Assembly (NCBI GenBank): GCA_040772005.1
Contig: JAXGYZ010000004.1
Coordinates: 496,001-560,000 of the forward strand
Length of the DNA: 64,000 bases
Origin: MWBF01 sp040772005
GTDB lineage: Bacteria; Chloroflexota; Anaerolineae; CG2-30-64-16
Reading direction: 5' to 3'
Numbering within the stretch: position 1 is the stretch's first letter; each line of letters begins with the position of its first letter. Shown in pieces: positions 25,248 through 34,212 of this stretch. A model generated the notes under the pieces. That model saw only the letters and a program-made list of their open reading frames with translations. It searched no databases and was not told the DNA's origin. Both the position numbers and the translations under genes were made by a program.

Positions 25248-26284
25248 TGGCCGGGACACAGCCAATGACCTACCGGGATGCGGGCGTGGACATCGCCGCG
25301 GGCACGCGCGCCGTCGAGCTGATGAAGGACGCGGTGCGGAGCACCTACGGCCCCGAGGTGCTGCTGGGCATCGGTGCGTTCGGCGGGCTGTTCGACGCAG
25401 CCGCGTTAAAGGGCATGGCCGCGCCCGTGCTGGTGGCCTCGACCGACGGCGTGGGCACGAAGATCAAGATTGCCAGCGCGCTGGGCCGGTTCGACACCAT
25501 CGGGCACGATATCGTCAACCACTGCATCAACGATATCCTCGTCCAGGGGGCGCGGCCCCTCTTCTTCCTCGATTACATCGCGGCGGGACGGCTCGACCCG
25601 GTCATGGTCGCGGCAGTGGTCTCAGGGTGCGCGGCGGCCTGCCGGGCTGCGGGCGCAGCCCTGCTCGGCGGCGAGACGGCGGAGATGCCCGGCGTCTACG
25701 CGGAGGGCGAGTTCGACCTGGCGGGCACCATCGTCGGCGTCGTGGACCGCGCAGCCATCGTGGATGGATCGGGGATCCGGGCCGGAGACGCGATCGTCGG
25801 GCTGGCCTCCAGCGGGCTGCACACGAACGGCTTTTCGCTCGCGCGACGCGTGCTGGCCGGTCACGACCTGCGCGCGGAGGTCCCCGAACTGGGTCGCTCC
25901 CTGGGCGACGCGCTGCTGGAGCCGCACCGTTCGTACCTGACCGCGGTCAACAATCTGTGGGCAGCGGGCATCCACATCCGGGGCATGGCCCACATCACGG
26001 GCGGCGGGCTGATCGACAATCCCCCGCGCATCTTCCCGGCCGGGCTGGCCGCGCGGCTGCACCGCGGCAGTTGGCCCGTGCCGCCCATCTTCGGCCTCAT
26101 CCAGCGCACCGGACAGATCGAGGATGCCGAGATGGCGCACGTCTTCAACCTGGGGCTGGGCATGCTGCTCATCATCCCGCACGAGCAGGCCGCGGCCGCG
26201 CTTGAGCAGCTAGGCGAAGGCGCATGGGTCGTCGGTGAAATGGTGGCGCGCGGCACAGCTCCGGCCGTGGAGATTGTGGAGTGA
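25247..26284 (+). CDS. purM: Phosphoribosylformylglycinamidine cyclo-ligase
   Basis: A 345-residue AIR synthetase closing the imidazole ring (FGAM to AIR). YRDAGVDIAAG is the conserved start block; LVASTDGVGTK (about 65), GGETAEMPGVY (about 140) and SGLHTNGFSLAR are family motifs. The ATG at 25247 overlaps the purD stop, which supports translational coupling. Length is typical. The gene ends over a possible GTG start of purN. Confidence 0.95.
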   Translation: MAGTQPMTYRDAGVDIAAGTRAVELMKDAVRSTYGPEVLLGIGAFGGLFDAAALKGMAAPVLVASTDGVGTKIKIASALGRFDTIGHDIVNHCINDILVQGARPLFFLDYIAAGRLDPVMVAAVVSGCAAACRAAGAALLGGETAEMPGVYAEGEFDLAGTIVGVVDRAAIVDGSGIRAGDAIVGLASSGLHTNGFSLARRVLAGHDLRAEVPELGRSLGDALLEPHRSYLTAVNNLWAAGIHIRGMAHITGGGLIDNPPRIFPAGLAARLHRGSWPVPPIFGLIQRTGQIEDAEMAHVFNLGLGMLLIIPHEQAAAALEQLGEGAWVVGEMVARGTAPAVEIVE

Positions 26285-26289
26285 GCCAC

Positions 26290-26907
26290 ATGACCGCACC
26301 CGCACGCCTCGCCGTGCTCATCTCCGGCAACGGCTCCAACCTGCAGGCCATCATCGACGCGGTCCAAGCGGGCAGCCTCCCGGCGCAGATCGCGCTGGTG
26401 GTGTCCAACCGCCGGGACGCGTATGGCCTCCAGCGCGCCGCGCGGGCCGGCATCCCGACCCTCTACTTTCCGTTGCAGCCCTACCGCGATGCGGGACGCA
26501 CACGGCAGGAATACGACGCGGACCTCGCCGGTCAGGTCGCGACGTGTGAGCCTGCGCTCGTCGTGCTTGCCGGCTGGATGCACGTGCTGAGTCCGGCGTT
26601 CCTGGAGCGCTTCCCCGGCCGCGTGTTGAACCTGCACCCCGCGCTGCCCGGCCAGTTTGCGGGCACACACGCCATCGAGCGTGCGCTGCATGCGTTCCGG
26701 CGGGGCGAAATCATCCATACTGGCGTCATGGTTCACCAGGTCGTGCCGGAGGTGGACGCCGGGCCGGTCATCGCGACCGTCGAGGTCCCGATCCACGGCG
26801 ATGATACGCTGGAAGCCCTCGAAGCGCGCGTCCATGCCGCGGAGCACACCCTGCTGGTCGCGGCCATCCGGCAGGTGCTTGACGACTCGAGCTTGCTGCC
26901 GGCGTAG
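26290..26907 (+). CDS. purN: Phosphoribosylglycinamide formyltransferase
   Basis: A 205-residue folate-dependent GAR transformylase. NGSNLQA lies at the start, the catalytic block NLHPALPGQFAGTHA near 115-130 carries Asn and His, and HxVVPEVDAGPVI follows. The ATG at 26290 has GGAG about ten bases upstream; a GTG at 26281 is an alternative. The last 18 codons (LLVAAIRQVLDDSSLLPA) and the TAG form the left part of the unit that is tandemly repeated downstream. Last gene of the purine operon. Confidence 0.94.
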   Translation: MTAPARLAVLISGNGSNLQAIIDAVQAGSLPAQIALVVSNRRDAYGLQRAARAGIPTLYFPLQPYRDAGRTRQEYDADLAGQVATCEPALVVLAGWMHVLSPAFLERFPGRVLNLHPALPGQFAGTHAIERALHAFRRGEIIHTGVMVHQVVPEVDAGPVIATVEVPIHGDDTLEALEARVHAAEHTLLVAAIRQVLDDSSLLPA

Positions 26908-27905
26908 GACGGGTTGGCAACCTGTCTTACCGGTTCGTTGCCTCCACCACCCGCCCTGCTGGTCGCGGCCATCCGGCAGGTGCTTGACATCGAAGCGCTG
27001 CGGCGTAGGACGTGGGACGTCTTGGTTGGCAACCCGTCCTATCCCGGTTCGACTGCCTCTACCACCCGCCCTGCTGGTCGCGGCCATCCGGCAGGTGCTT
27101 GACGACTCGAGCTTGCTGCCGGCGTAGGACGGGTTGGCAACCCGTCCTACCGGTTCGTTGCCTCCACCACCCGCCCTGCTGGTCGCGGCCATCCGGCAGG
27201 TGCTTGACGACTCGAGCTTGCTGCCGGCGTAGGACGGGTTGGCAACCCGTCTTACCGGTTCGTTGCCTCCACCACCCGCCCTGCTGGTCGCGGCCATCCG
27301 GCAGGTGCTTGACGACTCGAGCTTGCTGCCGGCGTAGGACGGGTTGGCAACCCGTCCTACCGGTTCGTTGCCTCCACCACCCGCCCTGCTGTCGCGGCCA
27401 TCCGGCAGGTGCTTGACGACTCGAGCTTGCTGCCGGCGTAGGACGGGTTGCCAACCCGTCCTACCGGTTCGTTGCCTCCACCACCCGCCCTGCTGGTCGC
27501 GGCCATCCGGCAGGTGCTTGACGACTCGAGCTTGCTGCCGGCGTAGGACGGGTTGGCAACCCGTCTACCGGTTCGTTGCCTCCACCACCCGCCCTGCTGG
27601 TCGCGGCCATCCGGCAGGTGCTTGACGACTCGAGCTTGCTGCCGGCGTAGGACGGGTTGGCAACCCGTCTACCGGTTCGTTGCCTCCACCACCCGCCCTG
27701 CTGGTCGCGGCCATCCGGCAGGTGCTTGACGACTCGAGCTTGCTGCCGGCGTAGGACGGGTTGCCAACCCGTCCTACCGGTTCGTTGCCTCCACCACCCG
27801 CCCTGCTGGTCGCGGCCATCCGGCAGGTGCTTGACGACTCGAGCTTGCTGCCGGCGTAGGACGGGTTGCCAACCCGTCCTACCGGTTCGTTGCCTCCACC
27901 ACCCG
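26851..27905. repeat. Ten-copy tandem array of the purN-pyrD convergent junction
   Basis: Units start at 26851, 26956, 27071, 27176, 27281, 27386, 27490, 27594, 27698 and 27803, with a period of 104-105 bp except one of 115. Each holds the purN tail from CTGCTGGTCG to the TAG stop, a palindrome whose arms TAGGACGGGTT and AACCCGTCCTA end in the stop codons of both genes, and the reverse-complemented pyrD tail. The first purN tail and the last pyrD tail belong to the real genes. Unit 2 is diverged and carries 10 extra bases; unit 6 lacks one G; units 7 and 8 have a shortened right arm. The array fills the 970 bp between the operons. Ten terminator-like hairpins in series would block read-through both ways. 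Confidence 0.95.
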
Positions 27906-28964
27906 CTCCACCAGGCCCGGCCCGGCATAGATCAGCCCGGTATAGAGCTGGACGAGCGTTGCGCCTGCGTCCAGCTTCTCCAGCGCATCTTCGGGCCGGA
28001 GGATGCCGCCCGAGGCGACGATGGGCAGCCGGCCGTCCAGCAATCGGGCCGTCCGGCGCACCAGCGCCGTGTTCCATGCGCACAGCGGACGCCCGCTCAG
28101 CCCGCCCGCCTCCGCGGCCAGCGGCGAGGTCACCCCGTCGCGCGCCACGGTCGTATTGGAGATGATGACCCCGTCCATCCCCGCCGCGCAGATGGCCGAG
28201 AGGGCCTGGCCCAACGCATCCTCGTCCAGGTCAGGCGCCAGCTTGACCAGCACCGGGACGGGCCGGCCCAGCCGCCGCGCCTGCGTATCTCGTTCGCTGC
28301 CGACCGCCGCAAGCAGCTCCTCCAGCGCGCCGCCGCCCTGCAATGCTCGTAGCCCCGGCGTATTGGGCGAGCTCACATTCACGGTCAGATAGTCCGCCAG
28401 GGCTGCAAAGCGGCGCACCAACGCTGCGTAATCCTCTGCCGCATCTTCCAGCGGCGTGTCCTTGTTCTTGCCGATGTTGACGCCGATCACCGGCGCTGCG
28501 CCGATGACCGGCGCGTGAAGATCGCGGCTCCGGGCCGCGCGGCTCAACCGCTCCGCCAGCGCGTCTGCACCTCGGCCTGGAAAACCCATCCGGTTGATCA
28601 CCGCCTCGTCCTCGACCAGCCGGAACACCCGCGGCTGCGGGTTGCCGGGCTGGGGCCGCGGGGTCACGGTCCCCAGCTCCAGGTGACCGAAGGGGAGCGC
28701 GGCCAGCCCGCGCCAGGCCAGCCCGTCCTTGTCGTACCCGGCGGCCAGCCCCACCGCGTTGGGAAACGTCAGCCCGAAGGCGTGCACCGGCCGGATCGTC
28801 CCGCGCGGCCTGAACGCAGCGCGCAGCAGCGCGGTCACCGGCGGCAGGCTCCCGGCCAGCCGCAGCAACGCCACGGTCAACCCGTGCGCGGTCTCCGGCG
28901 GCAGGCGAAAAATCAGCGGTCGCAGCGCACGATACACCGTCCGATCCCTTTCATCCTTCCGCAT
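27879..28964 (-). CDS. pyrD: Dihydroorotate dehydrogenase (quinone), class 2
   Basis: A 361-residue FMN enzyme oxidising dihydroorotate to orotate with a quinone acceptor at the membrane. The N-terminal helical extension (RALRPLIFRLPPETAHGLTVALLR) is the class 2 quinone/membrane-binding region. NVSSPNTPGLRALQ carries the catalytic Ser of class 2, and GYDKDG and RMGFPG are family blocks. The start at 28964 gives the standard N-terminus, although the ribosome site is weak. Its last nine codons (ERVVEATNR) and stop are the right-hand part of the tandem array. It follows pyrFE by 7 bp. Confidence 0.93.
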   Translation of the reverse strand: MRKDERDRTVYRALRPLIFRLPPETAHGLTVALLRLAGSLPPVTALLRAAFRPRGTIRPVHAFGLTFPNAVGLAAGYDKDGLAWRGLAALPFGHLELGTVTPRPQPGNPQPRVFRLVEDEAVINRMGFPGRGADALAERLSRAARSRDLHAPVIGAAPVIGVNIGKNKDTPLEDAAEDYAALVRRFAALADYLTVNVSSPNTPGLRALQGGGALEELLAAVGSERDTQARRLGRPVPVLVKLAPDLDEDALGQALSAICAAGMDGVIISNTTVARDGVTSPLAAEAGGLSGRPLCAWNTALVRRTARLLDGRLPIVASGGILRPEDALEKLDAGATLVQLYTGLIYAGPGLVERVVEATNR

Positions 28965-28971
28965 AGTCTGT

Positions 28972-30486
28972 CTATGCCGTGGTTGCACTCTGGCGTTCCT
29001 GCGCGATAAACGCGCGCGCTGCCGCAATCTGCTCGGCGGGCACGACCGCGCTGGCCTCCCAGTAATCCAGTAATTCCGTCAACCGCACGACTGCATGGAG
29101 CCGGTAGCCCGCCGCGGACAACGCCTCGCCCGCGCCGGATTCGCGGTCGATGAGCACGACGACATCCTCTACCTCCAGGCCCGCTGCGGTGAGCTTGTCG
29201 ATCGCCTCGAACTTGCTGCCGCCGGTCGTCGCCAGATCATCGATGACGACGACGCGCTCGCCCGGCCGGTACGCGCCCTCGATGGCCGCGCCGGTCCCGT
29301 AACCCTTGACCTCCCGGCGGGGATAGACCATCGGCCAGCCGCCCGCGAGGCTGACGGCCGCACCGATGGGCAGCGCGGCGTACGGCAGGGCCGCGAGGCG
29401 GTCGAAAGTAAGCTGCCGGAGAATGGGCAGATAGGCCCGGCCCACGTCGGCCAGCAGCGCCGGATGCGAGACCAGTTGGCGCAGGTCCAGGTAGATGGGC
29501 GATTGCAGGCCCGACTTGAGCGTGAACTGGCCGAACTTCACGCAGCCGGCCGCGAGCAGCCCGTCCGCCAGCCATGCGGGAACCGCGCCGGCGCCACCCG
29601 CCCCTGACTGTGCGCTTCCTGAGCGGAGCACGGCGGTGCCTGCGCCGTGCGGAGTCGAAGGATGCGGCTGCTCGTGTCCCCGTTCCAACAGCAAGGCAGC
29701 CCGCAGCGTCTCGATTTCATCCCGCAGCGCCGCGGCTGCCCGGCGAGGCGACTCCGCCCGCGCAACCGCCCGGCTGACGGGGATGAGCATCCCCAGGCCG
29801 TCCGCTCGCAGGCCGGCGCGCAGCGCAGCGCGCAGGTCGCCGCCCTGTGCACCCACGCCCGGCGCGAGGAACCACAGATCAGGCGCGGCTGCCCGGACCC
29901 GCGCCAGCGCGTCGGGATGGGTCGCGCCGACGACCAGCGCGACGTTGTTGTTCGTATTCCACTCCTGCGCCAGCGCCGCGACCCGTTCGTACACCATCTC
30001 CCCGCCTCCCAGCCGCAGGTCTTGCACGTCGCCCGCGCCAGGATTGGAGGTCTTGCAGAGCAGGAAGACTCCCTGCGCCGGGTCACGCACGAAAGGCTCC
30101 AGGCTGTCGCGGCCAAGATACGGATTCAACGTGATGGCGGTCGCGCCAAGACGCCCGAAGGCGGACCGCGCATAGGCCTCCGCAGTGGACGCGATATCCC
30201 CGCGCTTGGCATCCAGGATGACCGGGATGCCCGCGGGAACGGCAGCGATGACCTCCGCCAGCGCGGCCCAGCCCGCGGGCCCGTAAGCCTCGAAGAAGGC
30301 CGCGTTGGGCTTGTAGGCCATCGCCAGCCCCGCCGTCTCCGCGATCAGCCGCAGGCAGAAATCGCGCGCCGCGTCCGCGGTCGAGGCCGGCAGGTCTGCG
30401 GGGTGCGGGTCCAGCCCGACGCATAGGAGCGAACCTGTGCGCCGGGCCACGTCGTCCAAAAGGCGGTTGAAACTCAGTGTGCTCAT
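28972..30486 (-). CDS. pyrFE: Bifunctional OMP decarboxylase-orotate phosphoribosyltransferase (PyrF-PyrE fusion)
   Basis: A 504-residue fusion. Residues 1-275 are a type 2 OMP decarboxylase (LLCVGLDPHP; catalytic DAKRGDIASTAEAY near 92). Residues about 276-305 are a low-complexity Gly/Ala/Ser linker. Residues 306-500 are orotate PRTase with the PRPP loop VVVIDDLATTGGS near 415. Together they turn orotate and PRPP into UMP. The order is opposite to the animal UMP synthase (OPRT first) but matches some bacterial and protist fusions. The start overlaps the pyrB stop by four bases. Confidence 0.94.
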   Translation of the reverse strand: MSTLSFNRLLDDVARRTGSLLCVGLDPHPADLPASTADAARDFCLRLIAETAGLAMAYKPNAAFFEAYGPAGWAALAEVIAAVPAGIPVILDAKRGDIASTAEAYARSAFGRLGATAITLNPYLGRDSLEPFVRDPAQGVFLLCKTSNPGAGDVQDLRLGGGEMVYERVAALAQEWNTNNNVALVVGATHPDALARVRAAAPDLWFLAPGVGAQGGDLRAALRAGLRADGLGMLIPVSRAVARAESPRRAAAALRDEIETLRAALLLERGHEQPHPSTPHGAGTAVLRSGSAQSGAGGAGAVPAWLADGLLAAGCVKFGQFTLKSGLQSPIYLDLRQLVSHPALLADVGRAYLPILRQLTFDRLAALPYAALPIGAAVSLAGGWPMVYPRREVKGYGTGAAIEGAYRPGERVVVIDDLATTGGSKFEAIDKLTAAGLEVEDVVVLIDRESGAGEALSAAGYRLHAVVRLTELLDYWEASAVVPAEQIAAARAFIAQERQSATTA

Positions 30487-31472
30487 GCCTTGCCCAACAC
30501 CATCGCCAGCAGCGCCATACGGATGTAGAGGCCGTATTCCATCTGCCGGAAGTAGGCCGCGCGCGGGTCGTCGTCCACTTCCATCGCGATTTCGGTGACG
30601 CGCGGCAGCGGGTGCATCACGATCATCCGCTCCCTGGCGCGCGCCATCGTCTCCGTGTCAATGACATACGCGCCCTTGACCTCATCGTACTCGGCCTCGC
30701 TGGCGAAACGCTCCTTCTGCACGCGGGTCACATACAACACATCGGTCTCAGCCAGCACCGGGTCGAGTTCGCGGTGCTCGGCCTGCGGAATGCCCTTCTC
30801 CGCGACTTCGGCCATGACCTCGGCGGGCATCCGCAGGATCTCCGGGGAGACGTAATTCAGGCGGACGTTGTAGAGTGTCAGCAGCCGCGCCAGCGAGTGA
30901 ACCGTGCGACCGTACTTGAGATCACCGAGCATCGTAACGGTCAGCCCGTCGATGTCGCCCAGTTCCTCGCGGATGGTGAACAGATCGAGCAGCGCCTGGG
31001 TCGGGTGCTCCCCGATGCCGTCGCCCGCATTGATGATCGGCTTGCGCGCGTACTTGGCTGCCAGCGCGGCAGAACCGGTTTCGGGGTGGCGCAGGACAAT
31101 CACATCCGCATACGCTTCGAGCGTGCGGACGGTGTCGGGCAATGACTCGCCCTTGGAGACCGAGGAGTAGCGCACTTCGTTGATGGGAATGACGCTCCCG
31201 CCGAGCCGCTCCATCGCGGAAGTGAACGACGAGGAGGTGCGGGTGGACGGTTCGTAGAACAGGTTGGCGAGAATCTTGCCCTTCAGCAGGTCGAAGCTGC
31301 CGACGCGGCGGACCATCTCTTCCATCTCGTGCGCGACGCCGAAGATCGTTTCGAGGTCACGGCGGTCGAACTGCTTGACGCTCAGGATATCGCGGCCGTA
31401 AAACGGCCCATCCTGCCGGTCACCGAAGGGCAGATGCGGACTCTGGACACGAATGGGCGGCATGTGAATCAT
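30483..31472 (-). CDS. pyrB: Aspartate carbamoyltransferase catalytic subunit
   Basis: A 329-residue enzyme joining carbamoyl phosphate and aspartate. The carbamoyl-phosphate loop FYEPSTRTSSSF lies near residue 68, HPTQALLD near 150 and HPLPRVTEI near 290. An 18-residue N-terminal extension precedes the standard start. AAGGAG lies ten bases upstream of the ATG. No pyrI regulatory subunit is nearby. Second gene of the pyrimidine operon, 18 bp after pyrC. Confidence 0.95.
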   Translation of the reverse strand: MIHMPPIRVQSPHLPFGDRQDGPFYGRDILSVKQFDRRDLETIFGVAHEMEEMVRRVGSFDLLKGKILANLFYEPSTRTSSSFTSAMERLGGSVIPINEVRYSSVSKGESLPDTVRTLEAYADVIVLRHPETGSAALAAKYARKPIINAGDGIGEHPTQALLDLFTIREELGDIDGLTVTMLGDLKYGRTVHSLARLLTLYNVRLNYVSPEILRMPAEVMAEVAEKGIPQAEHRELDPVLAETDVLYVTRVQKERFASEAEYDEVKGAYVIDTETMARARERMIVMHPLPRVTEIAMEVDDDPRAAYFRQMEYGLYIRMALLAMVLGKA

Positions 31473-31490
31473 GGTTTGTTGCTCCTTATC

Positions 31491-32558
31491 TCAACGTGTA
31501 GTTTGTGAGCGAATGTTGCGGCCGGTGCCCGGCATGGCAAGCACCCGGCCGTCACGAAAGACATCTTGCCCGCGCAGCACGACCCGCGCGATGCGGCCGC
31601 GGACCGGGTAACCTTCGAAAGGTGTCCACCCGCAGCGCGAATACATGCCCTCGCTGCTGAGTTCGTAGGTCGCCTGTTCATCGACCTCGACCCAGGTGTC
31701 ATCCTGTGTTGGCAAGCCGAAGATGCGCTGCGGGTTCTCCCACATGCGCAGGATGAGGTCGTCGACGGTCAGCCGGCCCTCGTGGACCGCGGTGAGCAGC
31801 AGCGGCAGCGCGGTCTCGAGGCCCGGGAAACCGGGCGGTGGATTCTCGCCGTCCTTCTCCTCAACGGTGTGTGGCGCGTGGTCCGTCGCGAAGCAATCGA
31901 TGACATCGAGGTTGTCCCACAGGGACGCACGGTCGGCAGAAGTGGCGAGGCTAGGTCGCACCTCCCCGCGGCCCGCGCCGAGCCGGGGGATGTCATCCTC
32001 GGTGAGAAAGAGATGGTGCGGAGCCACCTCGCACGTCACCTTGAGGCCCCGCTCTTTGGCCTTGCGGATGAGCAGGATTTCATCGCGCAGCGAGACGTGC
32101 GCGAGATGGACCGGCCGGTCATAGAGCGCAGCCATGAGGATCACGGCTGCAAGCGTGCGGTCCTCCGCGTGTGCGACGATGGGCCGGTCCGCGGGCCACC
32201 GGGCGAAGTGCGCTTGCCAGTCGGACAGCGCATCCAGCCGGAGCGGGCCGTAGGTCTGGTCGAGATACATCTTCAGCCCGGCAACGCTGGGGGCCAGGAC
32301 GGGCGCACTTGCGCCGTTGTCTGCCCCGGCACCCAGGAACTGAGCATAGTCGCAGCGGGCCTTCGCGGCGGCGGCACCGAGCGCAAGCTCGAGGGTCGCC
32401 GCCTCGGTGATGGGCGGCCGGGTATTGGGCATCGCCAGGACGGTCGTGAAGCCCCCTGCGAGGGCCGCGGCCGTGCCCGTGTCCCAATCCTCCTTGTGCG
32501 TGCCGCCCGGCTCGCGCAGGTGGACGTGCGGGTCGATCAGCCCGGGCAGCCTCAGCAT
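31491..32558 (-). CDS. pyrC: Dihydroorotase, short CAD-like form
   Basis: A 355-residue amidohydrolase cyclising carbamoyl-aspartate. It begins almost at the metal motif (PGLIDPHVHLREPGGTHKED), so it lacks most of the N-terminal beta-sandwich of PyrC/AllB enzymes, as in the animal CAD domain. GLKMYLDQTYG carries the candidate metal-bridging Lys; HAED, HLAHVS and ATDHAPHT supply the remaining metal and catalytic residues. The start has GGGAGGT upstream. It is the first gene of the operon, 26 bp after an attenuator hairpin. Confidence 0.92.
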   Translation of the reverse strand: MLRLPGLIDPHVHLREPGGTHKEDWDTGTAAALAGGFTTVLAMPNTRPPITEAATLELALGAAAAKARCDYAQFLGAGADNGASAPVLAPSVAGLKMYLDQTYGPLRLDALSDWQAHFARWPADRPIVAHAEDRTLAAVILMAALYDRPVHLAHVSLRDEILLIRKAKERGLKVTCEVAPHHLFLTEDDIPRLGAGRGEVRPSLATSADRASLWDNLDVIDCFATDHAPHTVEEKDGENPPPGFPGLETALPLLLTAVHEGRLTVDDLILRMWENPQRIFGLPTQDDTWVEVDEQATYELSSEGMYSRCGWTPFEGYPVRGRIARVVLRGQDVFRDGRVLAMPGTGRNIRSQTTR

Positions 32559-32583
32559 GGCACTTTACCTCCCGGCGCGGGGC

Positions 32584-32608
32584 AAAAAAAGAGAGCCTTG
32601 CGGCTCTC
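32584..32608 (-). terminator. Attenuator hairpin upstream of pyrC
   Basis: GAGAGCC (32591-32597) and GGCTCTC (32602-32608) form a 7-bp stem with a 4-nt loop, followed on the minus strand by seven T residues. It lies between the pyr promoter and pyrC, the position of a transcription attenuator. Competing stems upstream (GGAGCCC/GGGCTCC at 32648-32662; GGGCG/CGCCC at 32623-32644) could act as antiterminators. No PyrR-binding consensus or pyrR gene was seen. Confidence 0.7.
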
Positions 32609-32846
32609 ATAAGTAAATGCTTGGGCGGAAAAAACAAAACGCCCACGGGAGCCCAGGGCTCCGGGGCGCACGGGATCAAGATAAATGCGTGGTTTCACTC
32701 GTTAAGACCTCCCAATTCAGTCAGAATGCCGCCGCTGCGAATGGCAATACCGCTGCCGCCGCTTGCCGGCGCCGATGCACGGGAAGTCAAAGAGGTCGGC
32801 CAGTCTGGGTCATAGAAATGCGCGGAATGCCTCCGCGCATGAGCCC
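32609..32846 (-). promoter_or_regulatory. Leader of the pyrimidine operon
   Basis: About 240 nt of transcribed leader between the promoter and the attenuator. It contains an early hairpin (ATGCGCGGA...CCGCGCAT near 32818-32840) and the competing stems noted for the attenuator. No convincing leader peptide was found. Confidence 0.5.
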
Positions 32847-32875
32847 ATGCTAACAGGGATGCCCTGCAACGTCAA
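32847..32875 (-). promoter_or_regulatory. Promoter of the pyrimidine operon
   Basis: On the minus strand TTGACG (32875-32870), a 17-bp spacer, then TAGCAT (32852-32847). It reads toward the pyrC leader. Confidence 0.6.
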
Positions 32876-32933
32876 ATCTGACGCACTATCTGAAAGGATC
32901 GGGCGCGCAGGTGTCGCAGCCTGTGGGGTCATG

Positions 32934-34052
32934 CTAAAAAACCTCCGTCTGGTTGGCGGCGACGACTTCCGGGTCAGCGCCCTCTGCGGGACCGGGCCGT
33001 CCATTGAGGTTGACGCTCATTTGCACCGGCGCTGCGAACCGAATCCGGTGCAGCTCGAAACGACGCAGCAAGTCAAGGTTGACCTCGGTAATTACCCGCC
33101 AACGTTGCTCGAAATCTGTGATGTGATAGATCACCAGCACTTCCATCGCATAATTACCGATGGTCTCAAACCGCACATTGTGATCGTCTATCTGGGGATG
33201 GCAACAGATGCTTTCGCGGATGTCTTCCAACGCCAGTTGCATCTGCGCGTAGGTGGTGTCGGCGGACAGCTTCAAGGTGTACGACCACACATACCCCTTC
33301 TCGGCAGACACATTGGCGATGACGCCGCCGGTGAACTTGGAGTTAGGGATAGTGACACGGTAGCCGGTGTTCCAATCCTGCGCCACCGTCGCACGCCAAC
33401 CAATTTCCTTCACCACGTACTGCTTGCCCTCGAACTCGATCAGGTCCCCGATCAGGAACGGCTTCTGGCCGAACAGGATGATCCCCCCGAACATGTTCCC
33501 GACGGTATCCTGTGCAGCCAGGGCGAACGCGAGGCCACCGATGCCGAGGCCCGCGATGACGGTGCCGACATCATAACCGGCGTTGTTCAAGCCCACGATG
33601 ATCGCGAGCACCCACACGATGATGCGGATGCCCTTGCGGATCAGGGGTAACAACTGGTCGTCATAGGCCCCGCTGCTCTTGTTGGCGAGCGGCACGAGGT
33701 AACGCTGGTGGATGGCGTCGTAGAGCCGCGTAATGAGCCACGCGGCGAGGAGCGCGTAGGCGACGCCCAGTGCGGAGTCCAGGAAGTTCGCCATGCCAGG
33801 GGCGAGAGTCAGGCGATTAAGCGCGGACCGCGAGGCGAGCAGGACCAATATGACCGTAAGCGGCTCTTCGAGCGAGTCGACCACCATATCGTCGAGCTGA
33901 ACCCGACTTCTGGCCGCGAGCCGCTTGACTGCACGAGCAACGACTATGAAGAACAGCCGGCCAAGTATCACGATGCCCAGGATAATCAGGAACGTCGTCA
34001 ACCACTGGAGCACGGTGTTGCCGTAATAGGTACGCTCGAAAAACTCGGTCAT
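32934..34052 (-). CDS. MscS-family mechanosensitive ion channel
   Basis: A 372-residue membrane protein. Hydrophobic helices lie at about residues 15-35, 55-75, 88-105 and 140-180. The pore-lining/beta-domain block GLGIGGLAFALAAQDTVGNMFGGIILF is typical of the MscS family (described here only in part: GLGIGGLAFALAAQDT). A cytoplasmic vestibule follows. It releases solutes during hypo-osmotic shock. The ATG at 34052 was chosen for its GGAGGG; earlier in-frame starts add a long atypical segment. It is monocistronic, divergent from the aspS T-box. Confidence 0.92.
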   Translation of the reverse strand: MTEFFERTYYGNTVLQWLTTFLIILGIVILGRLFFIVVARAVKRLAARSRVQLDDMVVDSLEEPLTVILVLLASRSALNRLTLAPGMANFLDSALGVAYALLAAWLITRLYDAIHQRYLVPLANKSSGAYDDQLLPLIRKGIRIIVWVLAIIVGLNNAGYDVGTVIAGLGIGGLAFALAAQDTVGNMFGGIILFGQKPFLIGDLIEFEGKQYVVKEIGWRATVAQDWNTGYRVTIPNSKFTGGVIANVSAEKGYVWSYTLKLSADTTYAQMQLALEDIRESICCHPQIDDHNVRFETIGNYAMEVLVIYHITDFEQRWRVITEVNLDLLRRFELHRIRFAAPVQMSVNLNGRPGPAEGADPEVVAANQTEVF

Positions 34053-34177
34053 GCGCCCTCCTACAAAGCTACGAACTTGACACAAGCATACCACAAGCAC
34101 AACAGGGAGACAAAAGGCACAAAAGCTTGTCGCGGCCCTGGCGACCCGATACCGCTTTGCTACTCTGGCGCGCGACG

Positions 34178-34206
34178 TTGACAAGCCTGTCGGCCCGTGG
34201 TATCCT
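34178..34206 (+). promoter_or_regulatory. Promoter of the aspS T-box transcript
   Basis: TTGACA (34178-34183), a 17-bp spacer, TATCCT (34201-34206). Near-consensus sigma70 promoter. Confidence 0.75.
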
Positions 34207-34212
34207 CCGGCG

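Noticed and set aside
26851..27905. CRISPR array or repeat-protein gene
   Set aside because: The period is ~105 bp without variable spacers, and the unit is made of the purN and pyrD 3' ends. The open frames on both strands result from a period divisible by three; they lack ribosome sites and contain the purN/pyrD stop codons in the genes' own frames.
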